Source: Acinetobacter lwoffii (GTDB taxonomy: Bacteria > Pseudomonadota > Gammaproteobacteria > Pseudomonadales > Moraxellaceae). From it: 30,584 bases of DNA. Location of the stretch: contig NZ_DCLL01000044.1 in the NCBI RefSeq assembly GCF_002321025.1, positions 1 through 30,584 on the forward strand, in the 5' to 3' direction. The notes below the pieces were generated by a model. That model made no database searches, had not been told where the DNA came from, and saw only the letters and a list, made by a program, of their open reading frames with translations. How positions within the stretch are numbered: the stretch's first letter is position 1; each line of letters begins with the position of its first letter. Positions 23,541 to 30,584 of the stretch are shown here, piece by piece. The position numbers were made by a program, and so were the translations under genes.

Positions 23541-25016
23541 CTAGCTGTGACGGTCTTTAACTAGACTGAACAAAATGGCGCCCAGAATAAAGAATGCAAG
23601 AGTGCCCCCACCGATCATCCACAGCGTACTCGCGGGATAATCACCATAGCCTTCTGCCATGATCGATTTCAGGGTCAGGCCTAATGCCAGTAATAAGGAC
23701 AACGGCGTGATCACCGTCAGCATGAACTTCCAGCTCGCACCCAGTTTCACGCTGGCAAACTCGTTCACATGGCCTTCCAGCTGTTTCATTAATGGACGGC
23801 GGAACCAGGACAACAGAATAATCGATAACAGACCACCACCGACAATACCGATGTTATTGGCAAAGTAGTCGATGATATCGACAAAGGTAATCGCACTATG
23901 TGTCGAGAACATCAGGGTAGAAATCACTGCTGAACCACCAGCAATAATCGTCACTGACTTGTTCTTTGACCAGCCCAGCTTGTCCTGGAACGCGGCAATC
24001 GGAACTTGCAGGATACTGACCATCGAGGTAATACCGGCAACCGTCAATGAACCAAAGAACAGGAAACCGAACAGGTCACCACCTGCACCTAAACTGGAAA
24101 TGATGTTCGGAAACGCAATAAAGGCCAGACCAATACCGCCAGATACCACATCTTCAACTTTCGCACCTGAGCTGAATGCCATAAAACCAAGCGCGGCAAA
24201 GACACCAATACCCGCCAGAATTTCAAAAGACGAGTTGGCCAATGCCACCACAATGCCTGAACCGGTCAGGTTAGTTTTGCGTTTCAAGTAAGAGGCATAG
24301 GTCAACATGATCCCGAAGCCCACTGAAAGTGAGAAGAAGATATGACCAAAGGCCGCTAACCAGACTTTATAGTTGGCCATCGCTTCCCAGTTTGGCGTGA
24401 AGAAAGCATTTAAGCCATCGACTGCACCCGGTAAACGGACTGCCTGAATCACCAGGATCGTGAATAAAATCACCAGCAATGGCATAAAGATTTTATTCGC
24501 CAGTTCCACCCCACGGCGTACTCCACCGTAAAGAATCAGCATGACTGCTGCCCAAACGACCACTAGACCAAAGAACAGCACAGGTACAAAACCGAGAGTC
24601 AGACCCTCACCATTTTGTAGGTAAGTATTGAAGAAGAAGCCCTGGGTATCTGTGCCCCACTGCTGTCCAAAGGAATAGAACATATAACTGCCGGCCCAGG
24701 ACAAGACGCTGGCATAGTAAATCCCGATCACCAGAGTGACCATGACCTGCCACCAACCCAGAGATTCGGCATTCATGAGTTTTTTATAGGCCATAGGCGG
24801 CGCTTTGCGGAACTTGTGTCCGACCGCATAGTCTAAAAACAATAAAGGTAAACCTGCTGCGAAAATCGCAATCAGATAAGGGATCAGGAATGCCCCGCCA
24901 CCATTTTCATAGGCAACATAAGGGAAACGCCAGATATTCCCCAAGCCAACGGCGGAACCAATCGCTGCAATAATGAATCCTGATCGTGCGGACCAATTCT
25001 CACGAGTTTCTGTCAT
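23541..25016 (-). CDS. Sodium-dependent amino-acid transporter, NSS/SNF family (MetP-like)
   Basis: This 491-residue inner-membrane symporter begins NWSARSGFIIAAIGSAVGLGNIWRFPY; the GSAVGLGNIWRFPY stretch is the unwound TM1 sodium and substrate site of LeuT-type carriers. About eleven hydrophobic helices follow, including PLLFLDYAVG. Pairing with a MetS-like peptide directly downstream suggests import of methionine, alanine or related amino acids, but the substrate is not proven. No clear promoter was found in the AT-rich upstream region. Confidence 0.93.
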   Translation of the reverse strand: MTETRENWSARSGFIIAAIGSAVGLGNIWRFPYVAYENGGGAFLIPYLIAIFAAGLPLLFLDYAVGHKFRKAPPMAYKKLMNAESLGWWQVMVTLVIGIYYASVLSWAGSYMFYSFGQQWGTDTQGFFFNTYLQNGEGLTLGFVPVLFFGLVVVWAAVMLILYGGVRRGVELANKIFMPLLVILFTILVIQAVRLPGAVDGLNAFFTPNWEAMANYKVWLAAFGHIFFSLSVGFGIMLTYASYLKRKTNLTGSGIVVALANSSFEILAGIGVFAALGFMAFSSGAKVEDVVSGGIGLAFIAFPNIISSLGAGGDLFGFLFFGSLTVAGITSMVSILQVPIAAFQDKLGWSKNKSVTIIAGGSAVISTLMFSTHSAITFVDIIDYFANNIGIVGGGLLSIILLSWFRRPLMKQLEGHVNEFASVKLGASWKFMLTVITPLSLLLALGLTLKSIMAEGYGDYPASTLWMIGGGTLAFFILGAILFSLVKDRHS

Positions 25017-25601
25017 AGAACACCTAAACTTTTAACCCCTTTAGATGCTGCTTGTTATGGTTATGGCGCAAGCAAAAAAAGAAGCATTTTCAATAATTTT
25101 GGGTGTTTGAATTAGAGGGCACCTTGTGGGCGTCGAATTCTAATGTACAAACAGGTCAGTAGGTCTTACATCTTGCTTAAAGTCTGATCGAAAAACTGAC
25201 CTTGTAGATGATTCAACAATACTGACTTTTTTAAATTTTTTCTGTAAATTCTGCTTAAAATATTCGTTATTTATAATCTATTCGAATTAAGCGTTCAATA
25301 ATTCTCCGAAATAGGCCAGATTAAACAAGTTATATATTGACAAACTTTTTGGAATATATTTTTCTTAAGTTTTACTACAGGGTCGCTGTTTCAAAAAATG
25401 TATTCCAAGACTCTGATCCAGCATCTGTTTTTAGATCATTATTTGAAGATGAAACGGCTCATACTAAGGCACATGACCAAGCCGTGATATGGGAAATCAA
25501 ATTCTCTCATGGAATTTTGACCTCTTTAAAAACCGGTTTAAATATCACAAGCAGATTTAAAACAAGCTGCCTGTGATATCGAAGCGATGAGTATTCTAAA
25601 C
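25017..25601. other. AT-rich intergenic region between the NSS transporter and aldehyde dehydrogenase genes
   Basis: The minus-strand side should hold the NSS transporter promoter, though no convincing hexamers were found. A plus-strand frame from TTG 25337 to 25576 (79 codons, containing FRSLFEDETAHTKAHDQAV) has no ribosome site and no family I recognise; it may be noise or a gene remnant. A palindrome AAACCGGTTT lies near 25532-25541. Nothing else is supported. Confidence 0.4.
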
Positions 25602-27050
25602 TTAGGCTTTAATCACCAGCATGCGCTCTTCCTGCATGTCGCGAATGGCTGACTGAATTCCTTCACGACCCAGACCTGAATCTTTGACCCCGCCATAAGG
25701 CATGTTATCGACCCGGAAAGACGGAATATCATTGATAATGACACCGCCGACATGCAGATGATCCCAGGCATACAGCATCTTGTTCAGATTCTGGGTATAC
25801 ACTCCAGCTTGCAAGCCAAAACAGCTGCGGTTGATACAGGCAATACCGGATTCGAAATCAGCATACGCTTCCAGAATTGCCACCGGGCCAAAGGCTTCAT
25901 CACGGTAGATTTCCAGACTGTGGTCTACATTTTCCAGCAAGGTCGGTGCGAACATCACACCATTCAATTCGCCTCCAATCAGGATTTTCGCGTCTTTTTT
26001 CACGGCTTTATCCAGCCATTTTTTCAGGCGTTTGGCTTCATCTTCCTTGATCATCGGACCAACCAAGGTTGTGCTCAGATTCGGATCAGCGGCTTTAATC
26101 GTTTTCAGTTTCGCCAGCAGTTTGTCCTTCACTTCAGTATAAATCTGCTGATGCACCAAAATGCGTTGCACACTGATACACACCTGTCCGGCATGGTTAT
26201 ACGCCCCGCCAATTAGACGGTTAATCAAGGCATCGTTAATTTCGGTATCTGGCTCAATCATGACAGCAGCATTGCCACCCAGCTCCAAGACCACTTTTTT
26301 ACGACCGGCACGCGCTTTCATATCCCAGCCTACAGCATCGGAACCGGTAAAACTGAGTAATTTAAAACGCTCATCGGTGACCAGTAGATCAGCCAGCTCT
26401 CGCGGACAGGGCAATACCGAAAACGCACCTCGCGGTAAATCGGTTTCCGCCAGAATTTCAGCAATTTTTAAGGCAGAAATCGGGGTCAGGCTAGGCGGTT
26501 TCAGCACAAAGGGACAACCGGCTGCAATCGCAGGAGCAATTTTATGCGCGGTCAGATTTAAAGGAAAATTAAACGGACTGATCAAAGACACCGCACCAAT
26601 CGGCACCTGTTTCACAATGCCCTGATAGCCGGATGCTGCTGCAGTCACGGCCAAAGGCAGCATACGTCCCTGATCAATCTGGGTCACGGCATCTGCGGCA
26701 ATCTGGAAAGTATTAATCAGACGTTCAACTTCGGCTTCGGCTGCTTTACGCGGCTTGCCCCCTTCTGCAATCAGAATTTCGGTCAATTCTTCATGAATCT
26801 CACGAAAACGGCGTACGCAATGCAGCAGAATTTTCTGTTTCTGAAACGGCTCCAAGGCAGCCATTTCGGCTTCAGCATCTACGGCAGACTGAATCGCCTG
26901 TTCCAGTGTGTTGGCATCTGCCAAAGCGACACGGGCATACAGTTCGTGGTTATATTTATGTTTGACCTCTAACCATTCACCCGTCTGAACGGCCTGACCG
27001 GCGACATATAATGCATACTCTTTCGTTTGTTGTGTGCTTCTCGCTACCAT
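25602..27050 (-). CDS. NAD(P)-dependent aldehyde dehydrogenase
   Basis: The enzyme oxidises an aldehyde to the acid. With the start MVARSTQQ (AGGA seven bases upstream) it has 482 residues; an ATG 19 codons further up (27107) is possible. Rossmann and catalytic elements are clear: ISPFNFPLN with Asn 161, LSFTGSDAVG, general-base Glu 256 in LELGGNA, catalytic Cys 291 in GQVCISVQR, and the C-terminal PYGGVKDSGLGREG. The pattern recalls the phosphonoacetaldehyde/lactaldehyde-type subgroup rather than betaine aldehyde dehydrogenase, but the substrate is not readable. It is divergent from the outer-membrane protein gene across a short promoter gap and has no obvious operon partner. Confidence 0.92.
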   Translation of the reverse strand: MVARSTQQTKEYALYVAGQAVQTGEWLEVKHKYNHELYARVALADANTLEQAIQSAVDAEAEMAALEPFQKQKILLHCVRRFREIHEELTEILIAEGGKPRKAAEAEVERLINTFQIAADAVTQIDQGRMLPLAVTAAASGYQGIVKQVPIGAVSLISPFNFPLNLTAHKIAPAIAAGCPFVLKPPSLTPISALKIAEILAETDLPRGAFSVLPCPRELADLLVTDERFKLLSFTGSDAVGWDMKARAGRKKVVLELGGNAAVMIEPDTEINDALINRLIGGAYNHAGQVCISVQRILVHQQIYTEVKDKLLAKLKTIKAADPNLSTTLVGPMIKEDEAKRLKKWLDKAVKKDAKILIGGELNGVMFAPTLLENVDHSLEIYRDEAFGPVAILEAYADFESGIACINRSCFGLQAGVYTQNLNKMLYAWDHLHVGGVIINDIPSFRVDNMPYGGVKDSGLGREGIQSAIRDMQEERMLVIKA

Positions 27051-27184
27051 CTTATTGTCCTGCAAAATCCAAGGATATACATTTTTGAAATTCTCTATAT
27101 CATGCACTTGCTACTCCATATTAAGAAGATGTTTTTAAGTAACCAGACACCTCCAATTTTAATAAAGCTTTAGGGAATAGAGCC

Positions 27185-27874
27185 ATGCGCGCAAAAATAC
27201 TCACCACCTTATTCTTCGGTTTTGGACTCAGTACGCTCAGTCATGCAGATGTAATCGGCGTGAAAGCAGATCTCAGTTACTGGGATTTTGACGGCTATAG
27301 TCAGGATAACAATTTCAAGCATGAGCTAGATCGACAAGGTACAGCGCAGCTATCTGTCGCTGTAGAACATCCTGTGCCATTGTTACCAAATGCCAAGATT
27401 AAATACGTCAATCTGGACAGCAATAGCGAACAGAGTTCTCTTATCAATGCCTCAGAAATTGAGCTGAACAATATTGACTATATTCTGTATTATGAATTGC
27501 TAGATACCATTGTGCATGCGGATATAGGTGCAGGTTTAACCAATCTGGATGGTACGGTAAAAAACCTGACTGCCGGCGCTTTCACTCAATACGATCTGGA
27601 TGAATATAGTCCACTGCTCTATGCAACAGCCGGGGTTAAATTGCCATTTACCGGTATGAGTGCCAAAGCGGAAGCAGTTTACAGTCACGGCAGTGATACC
27701 CGTAAGACCGACGTACAGGCGGAACTGCAATATGATTTCATTGATAATCTGCTGGTCGATGTCGGTGCCAAAATCGGTTATCGCATCATGCAGGTAGATT
27801 TTGAGCAGGATCAACGTCCAAATTTAAAACTTGAATTTAAAGGTCCTTATATCGGCTTAGATGTACATTTTTAA
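27185..27874 (+). CDS. Outer-membrane beta-barrel protein (TIGR04219-like)
   Basis: This 229-residue protein starts with a Sec signal peptide, MRAKILTTLFFGFGLSTLSHA, cleaved before DVIGVKADLSYW. The rest alternates polar and hydrophobic residues in strands and ends with the terminal aromatic GLDVHF expected for assembly by BAM. The layout matches the small TIGR04219 barrel family of unknown function as I remember it. GGGAATAG precedes the ATG by a few bases. Function is unknown. Confidence 0.85.
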   Translation: MRAKILTTLFFGFGLSTLSHADVIGVKADLSYWDFDGYSQDNNFKHELDRQGTAQLSVAVEHPVPLLPNAKIKYVNLDSNSEQSSLINASEIELNNIDYILYYELLDTIVHADIGAGLTNLDGTVKNLTAGAFTQYDLDEYSPLLYATAGVKLPFTGMSAKAEAVYSHGSDTRKTDVQAELQYDFIDNLLVDVGAKIGYRIMQVDFEQDQRPNLKLEFKGPYIGLDVHF

Positions 27875-28130
27875 TGAAATACAACCGGTTAGGCTTGCAC
27901 AGCTCAATTACTCTGCGCTGATGTAAGCCAAAGCGTACAACAATAACCGCAATCTGCTGCTAGTGCGCTACCGGGATGTGTATTACTTTATAAACATAGA
28001 GAGCAGGATGCTCCGAAGACCTAAAAACAAGAATAACATCGCAACACCAGGACGTGAGGTACGACAGGAGTTATACCTAAATCACGAGATACGAAAAAGC
28101 CCCGACAGGATGTCGGGGCTTTTTTTTTCT
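27875..28130 (+). ncRNA. Possible small RNA upstream of a strong terminator
   Basis: No protein is convincing here, yet a very strong terminator sits about 220 bp after the barrel gene. The intervening DNA has GC-richer stem-like stretches such as GAGAGCAGGATGCTCCG (28002-28018, GAGC/GCTC) and CACCAGGACGTGAGGT. It could be a small RNA; C4-like small RNAs are known from Acinetobacter, but I cannot confirm identity. The alternative is simply a long 3' untranslated region of the barrel gene. A 69-codon frame here runs through the terminator and is not credible. Confidence 0.3.
28096..28128 (+). terminator. Strong rho-independent terminator
   Basis: AAAGCCCCGAC and GTCGGGGCTTT form an 11-bp GC-rich stem with a 5-base loop, followed by a long T run. 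It ends the barrel-gene transcript or a small RNA. Confidence 0.92.
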
Positions 28131-28241
28131 GCCTATTATTTTATTTATCATTGCTTAACAGTTCCGAGCTAAAACTCCAACATTGTAAGAATTCCCTTAT
28201 TGTTAAGCTAAAAATCCTCACATTTTTTGGGAACAGCAATC

Positions 28242-28793
28242 ATGGTAAAAAAGGTCCTCTTTATTACATCCAATCAAGGCATTGAACATGATGAACTCAC
28301 TGAGCCTTTAAATTTTCTAAAGTCCAAAGGTTTTGAAGTCATTCATGCTGCAGAAAAAAATGAAGATGTCGCGACGGTCAAAGGTGATACCAAGGCTGCT
28401 ACCCAATACACGCCGGATACCAGTTTCGACCATGTCGATCCGAATGATTATGATCTTTTGGTGATTCCCGGCGGCACTGTCAATGCAGATACCTTGAGAA
28501 TCAATCAGGATGCGCAGAAAATCATTCAGCATTTTGCCGACAATCACAAACCGATTGCCGCAATCTGTCATGGGCCATGGACCTTGATTGATGCACAGCG
28601 TATCAAAGACAAGAATCTGACTTCATATAAGAGCATCAAGCTGGATCTGGAAAATGCCGGTGGAAAATGGGTTGATGAACAGGTTCACCGCTGCAATACT
28701 GGCGACTGGGTACTGATTACTTCACGTAATCCGGATGATTTACCGGCTTTCAATGAAGCGATCTTAAAAGAGCTTGAAGGTGATGCTGCCTAA
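28242..28793 (+). CDS. DJ-1/PfpI-family protein (type 1 glutamine amidotransferase-like)
   Basis: The 183-residue cytoplasmic protein has the DJ-1/PfpI fold: a first strand KVLFITSN, Glu 15 in QGIEHDEL, and the nucleophile elbow AAICHGPWTL with Cys 109 and His 110. Close relatives (PfpI, YhbO, YajL) are described as stress proteins, with debated protease or deglycase activities. ATG 28242 is chosen for GGGAA eight bases upstream. It is a single gene between two terminators. Confidence 0.9.
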   Translation: MVKKVLFITSNQGIEHDELTEPLNFLKSKGFEVIHAAEKNEDVATVKGDTKAATQYTPDTSFDHVDPNDYDLLVIPGGTVNADTLRINQDAQKIIQHFADNHKPIAAICHGPWTLIDAQRIKDKNLTSYKSIKLDLENAGGKWVDEQVHRCNTGDWVLITSRNPDDLPAFNEAILKELEGDAA

Positions 28794-28804
28794 GCTCATA
28801 CCAT

Positions 28805-28836
28805 AAAAAAGAACCTCAAATTTGAGGTTCTTTTTT
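28805..28836. terminator. Bidirectional terminator, perfect 32-bp palindrome
   Basis: A-run, GAACCTCAAATTTGAGGTTC, T-run: the sequence is fully self-complementary and has a T tract on both strands. It serves the DJ-1 gene on one side and the convergent ankyrin gene on the other. Confidence 0.92.
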
Positions 28837-28840
28837 ATAT

Positions 28841-29164
28841 TCAGACACCACCGGCCAGACTTTTCAGATAAGTCACAACGTCTTTATTTCCGGCCATTTC
28901 GGCCAATTCTAAAGCAGTATTAGGACTGCGATGTGCAATATCAGCACCCTTGCTGACCAGAAGTTTGACCACGTCCAGATGATCATTTTCAGCAGCGGCT
29001 TGTAGGGCGCTATAGCCTTCTTCATCGGCTGAGTTGACGTCCAGACCTTCCTGTAAGCCCTCTTCGACCTGTTCAACATCGCCTAAAGATGCCCAGTACA
29101 CCAGTTCAGGAAGATGTAGTTCGTCGTCATCTTCAGGGATTGGGGAGATAGAATTAAATTGCAT
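28841..29164 (-). CDS. Small ankyrin-repeat protein
   Basis: This 107-residue protein has an acidic N-terminus (PEDDDELHLPE) and then two to three ankyrin repeats, most clearly EGYSALQAAAENDHLDVVKL and LLVSKGADIAHRSPNTALELAEMAG. It has no signal peptide or membrane helix, so it is probably a cytoplasmic protein-binding module. AGGAA seven bases before ATG sets the start. Its partner is unknown. It starts 9 bp after the end of the next, AT-richer gene in the same direction, so the two could be co-transcribed. Confidence 0.88.
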   Translation of the reverse strand: MQFNSISPIPEDDDELHLPELVYWASLGDVEQVEEGLQEGLDVNSADEEGYSALQAAAENDHLDVVKLLVSKGADIAHRSPNTALELAEMAGNKDVVTYLKSLAGGV

Positions 29165-29173
29165 AGTCAGTTC

Positions 29174-29782
29174 CTAATGGTAATTTAGTTGAGTTAGCTT
29201 TTTACACAGTTCACTTTCTAAATTTTTTAACCCTTCACCATTCTTTAAATAGATTAGAGATCTATGATGAATCATATCAGATGGAATATCACTTACACTT
29301 TGAGCAATTGGAATAACTAGTTTACCTAAAGTATGTGCAATTCCTGTTTCATACATGACATTTGGATTTTTACCACTAAAATCGACGATTACTACTCGAG
29401 CTCTAAATATTAAATCAAATATATCCTGAATTATCGTACTGTTATCCCAAATATCATCAGCTCTTAAACATCTAAAACCAGATCCTTTGGCAGCCTCTTT
29501 AATAGAGGAATAGACACTATCAAAACCTGAAAAAGGCATCATTACAGCTATTAAATCATTTTCTAAATCTACACTGGGAACACTAAATACTGAAGGAGAA
29601 AATGTAATTTTATTTACACTTACTTGATGCGATACATATAGAGTATTCTCATCAGGATATTTGTGCTCTAGATAATCTTTAATTTGTTGTAAAGATTTAG
29701 GATTTTTATAACTAATTGCTCTTAATACATCAATAATATTGGCACCATAATCATCATCACCAAAGCTCAAACTTCTTAGCAA
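29174..29782 (-). pseudogene. 5'-truncated gene with a nucleoside-deoxyribosyltransferase/TIR-like domain
   Basis: The remaining 202 codons end in a Rossmann-like domain (~76-195) with IAVMMPFSGFDSVYSSIKEA, CLRADDIWDNSTIIQDIF and DFSGKNPNVMYETGIAHTLG. The last contains Glu 145 at the place of the catalytic Glu in nucleoside 2-deoxyribosyltransferases and TIR NADases. Residues 1-70 show no known domain. The frame has no ATG: it opens at TTG 29782 and stays open upstream into the IS1 end, where TGA stops it, so the true N-terminus was displaced by the insertion. The gene is clearly more AT-rich than its neighbours, a sign of transfer. Function is unknown; this type of domain occurs in bacterial immune effectors and in ordinary nucleotide enzymes. 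Confidence 0.7.
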
Positions 29783-29797
29783 TCTAGAATGATTATG

Positions 29798-29821
29798 GGT
29801 GGTGTTTCAAAAAGTATGCTG
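29798..29821 (+). repeat. Left terminal inverted repeat of the IS1-family element
   Basis: These 24 bases are the exact reverse complement of 30561-30584. Confidence 0.95.
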
Positions 29822-29824
29822 GCG

Positions 29825-30526
29825 TTAAACAAATCCATTATTAAGGTAAAAGAAAGTCAAATCAAAGGCTTTAAAATGATTTTCGAGCTTTTTAGAAAAG
29901 TTGCAACTTCTCCTAAATCCACGCCTGATTCGATGACGAATTCTACAATTGTTACCTTCAATACCGACGGTAAAAAACTTACCGATCACTTGCTTGCAAC
30001 ATTGAAATGCTGTGATAAAACTATCCCAATGATCACTCGCAATTCGAGCATATTGAACCCCAAGCTTTTTAAGTCTAGCTTTAAGACGTTGAACCGTTGC
30101 TAAATCCCGCTTACCCCAAACATAAGCAACAATTTCTCCAGATTCTCGATGGTAGGCATAAATAAGCCATTGTTTATTTTTCTTATTCCCTACAAAAGTC
30201 CAAAGTTCATCGACTTCAAGACATTCGTAGTGGCTTTGTTTAGGCTGAATCTGATAGATCGATTCACTTAAGGTTCGTAATACCTTGCCAATGCTGATAC
30301 GCTCGACTTCAGCAATATCTCTAACACCGCTTCCTCTGACCATCAAATGTAATATCTTGCCGGTAATACCTGAGTTACACCCTTGATAGCTTAATGCATG
30401 ATCACCAATAAACTGACGTTTGCAATCTTTGCACTGATGGTTTTGTTTCCCATCTACTTTGATGCCATTTCTCTTTATATTGTTACTTAGACAGGTAGGA
30501 CATTTGATTTGTAGCGTTATTTTCAT
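29825..30526 (-). CDS. IS1-family transposase, single uninterrupted frame
   Basis: This 233-residue DDE transposase has an N-terminal zinc ribbon (Cys 9, 12, 32, 35), a helix-turn-helix (~66-88) and a catalytic core with Asp 106 (LEVDELWTFVG), Asp 165 (ASDHWDSF) and probably Glu 190 (GIEGNNCRIRHRIRRG). The tail SFSKSVE-type motif of IS1 appears as NFSKKLENHFKAFDL. Classical IS1 makes its transposase by frameshifting between insA and insB; here a single frame encodes all of it, as in some other IS1-family members. Confidence 0.93.
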   Translation of the reverse strand: MKITLQIKCPTCLSNNIKRNGIKVDGKQNHQCKDCKRQFIGDHALSYQGCNSGITGKILHLMVRGSGVRDIAEVERISIGKVLRTLSESIYQIQPKQSHYECLEVDELWTFVGNKKNKQWLIYAYHRESGEIVAYVWGKRDLATVQRLKARLKKLGVQYARIASDHWDSFITAFQCCKQVIGKFFTVGIEGNNCRIRHRIRRGFRRSCNFSKKLENHFKAFDLTFFYLNNGFV

Positions 30527-30560
30527 ACCTCTATTTTATCAAAAGCCATATTGTTTTTTT

Positions 30561-30584
30561 CAGCATACTTTTTGAAACACCACC
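30561..30584 (-). repeat. Right terminal inverted repeat of the IS1-family element
   Basis: These 24 bases mirror 29798-29821 exactly and end the window. Confidence 0.95.

Larger units (their letters stand above)
29798..30584 (-). mobile_element. IS1-family insertion sequence (787 bp)
   Basis: Perfect 24-bp terminal inverted repeats (29798-29821 and 30561-30584, starting GGTGGTGTTTCAAAAAGTAT) enclose one transposase gene on the minus strand. The right repeat ends on the last base of the window, so the flank and any target duplication on that side cannot be read. The element sits against the 5' end of the TIR-like gene and has cut it off from its start. Confidence 0.92.

Noticed and set aside
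25337..25576. 79-codon plus-strand frame between the NSS transporter and aldehyde dehydrogenase genes
   Set aside because: It starts with TTG, lacks a ribosome site and matches no family I know; mentioned only within the intergenic entry.
27963..28172. 69-codon frame before the DJ-1 gene
   Set aside because: It reads straight through a strong terminator stem and T run and has no ribosome site.
1..30584. CRISPR array or classical defence island
   Set aside because: No spaced direct repeats or cas genes were seen; the only defence-like gene is the truncated TIR-like fragment at the end.

Overview
The window looks like a chromosomal segment of an Acinetobacter (Moraxellaceae, Gammaproteobacteria). 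This rests on gene content and protein style: an 894-residue PEP carboxylase, a RutG-like NCS2 permease, fmt-rsmB, two dihydroxy-acid dehydratases of different types, a MetP/MetS-like importer and a TIGR04219-like barrel protein. The species cannot be fixed from the sequence alone.

Layout. Positions 1-5042 hold an RND efflux pair (lipoprotein adaptor plus permease, minus strand) and a divergent TetR-family regulator whose reading frame carries an in-frame amber codon. Positions 5193-9513 hold ppc and an NCS2 nucleobase permease. Positions 9549-11181 (minus) hold a small chorismate mutase overlapping an unfamiliar protein that looks like two DsbA/HCCA-isomerase-type thioredoxin folds. Positions 11301-23315 are metabolic and translation genes (ilvD of the [2Fe-2S] type, ilvD of the [4Fe-4S] type, fmt, rsmB, a ZIP metal transporter) invaded by three related IS200/IS605-type elements, all in one orientation. 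From 23349 to 28836 lie a MetP/MetS-like transporter operon, an aldehyde dehydrogenase, an outer-membrane barrel protein, a possible small RNA and a DJ-1/PfpI protein. The end holds an ankyrin protein, an AT-rich gene with a nucleoside-deoxyribosyltransferase/TIR-like domain that has lost its 5' end, and an IS1-family element whose right inverted repeat finishes exactly at the last base.

Main points. (1) The efflux regulator has a TAG at codon 12, and the shared intergenic region holds a 28-bp dyad over the pump promoter, so the pump may be derepressed. The same 12-bp dyad core recurs about 80 bp upstream of the nucleobase permease. (2) The three tnpB elements form a decay series: tnpA plus intact tnpB; tnpB only with a damaged zinc ribbon; tnpB only with an amber codon. 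Their ends can be placed to about the base. All three sit 3' of a TATCTT(A/T)A(A/T) motif. The complete copy splits the ZIP gene between codons 7 and 8, and the open gene can be rebuilt in frame. Each element should specify a different omega-RNA guide. (3) IS1 has removed the N-terminus of the TIR-like gene.

No CRISPR array, tRNA or rRNA gene was seen.
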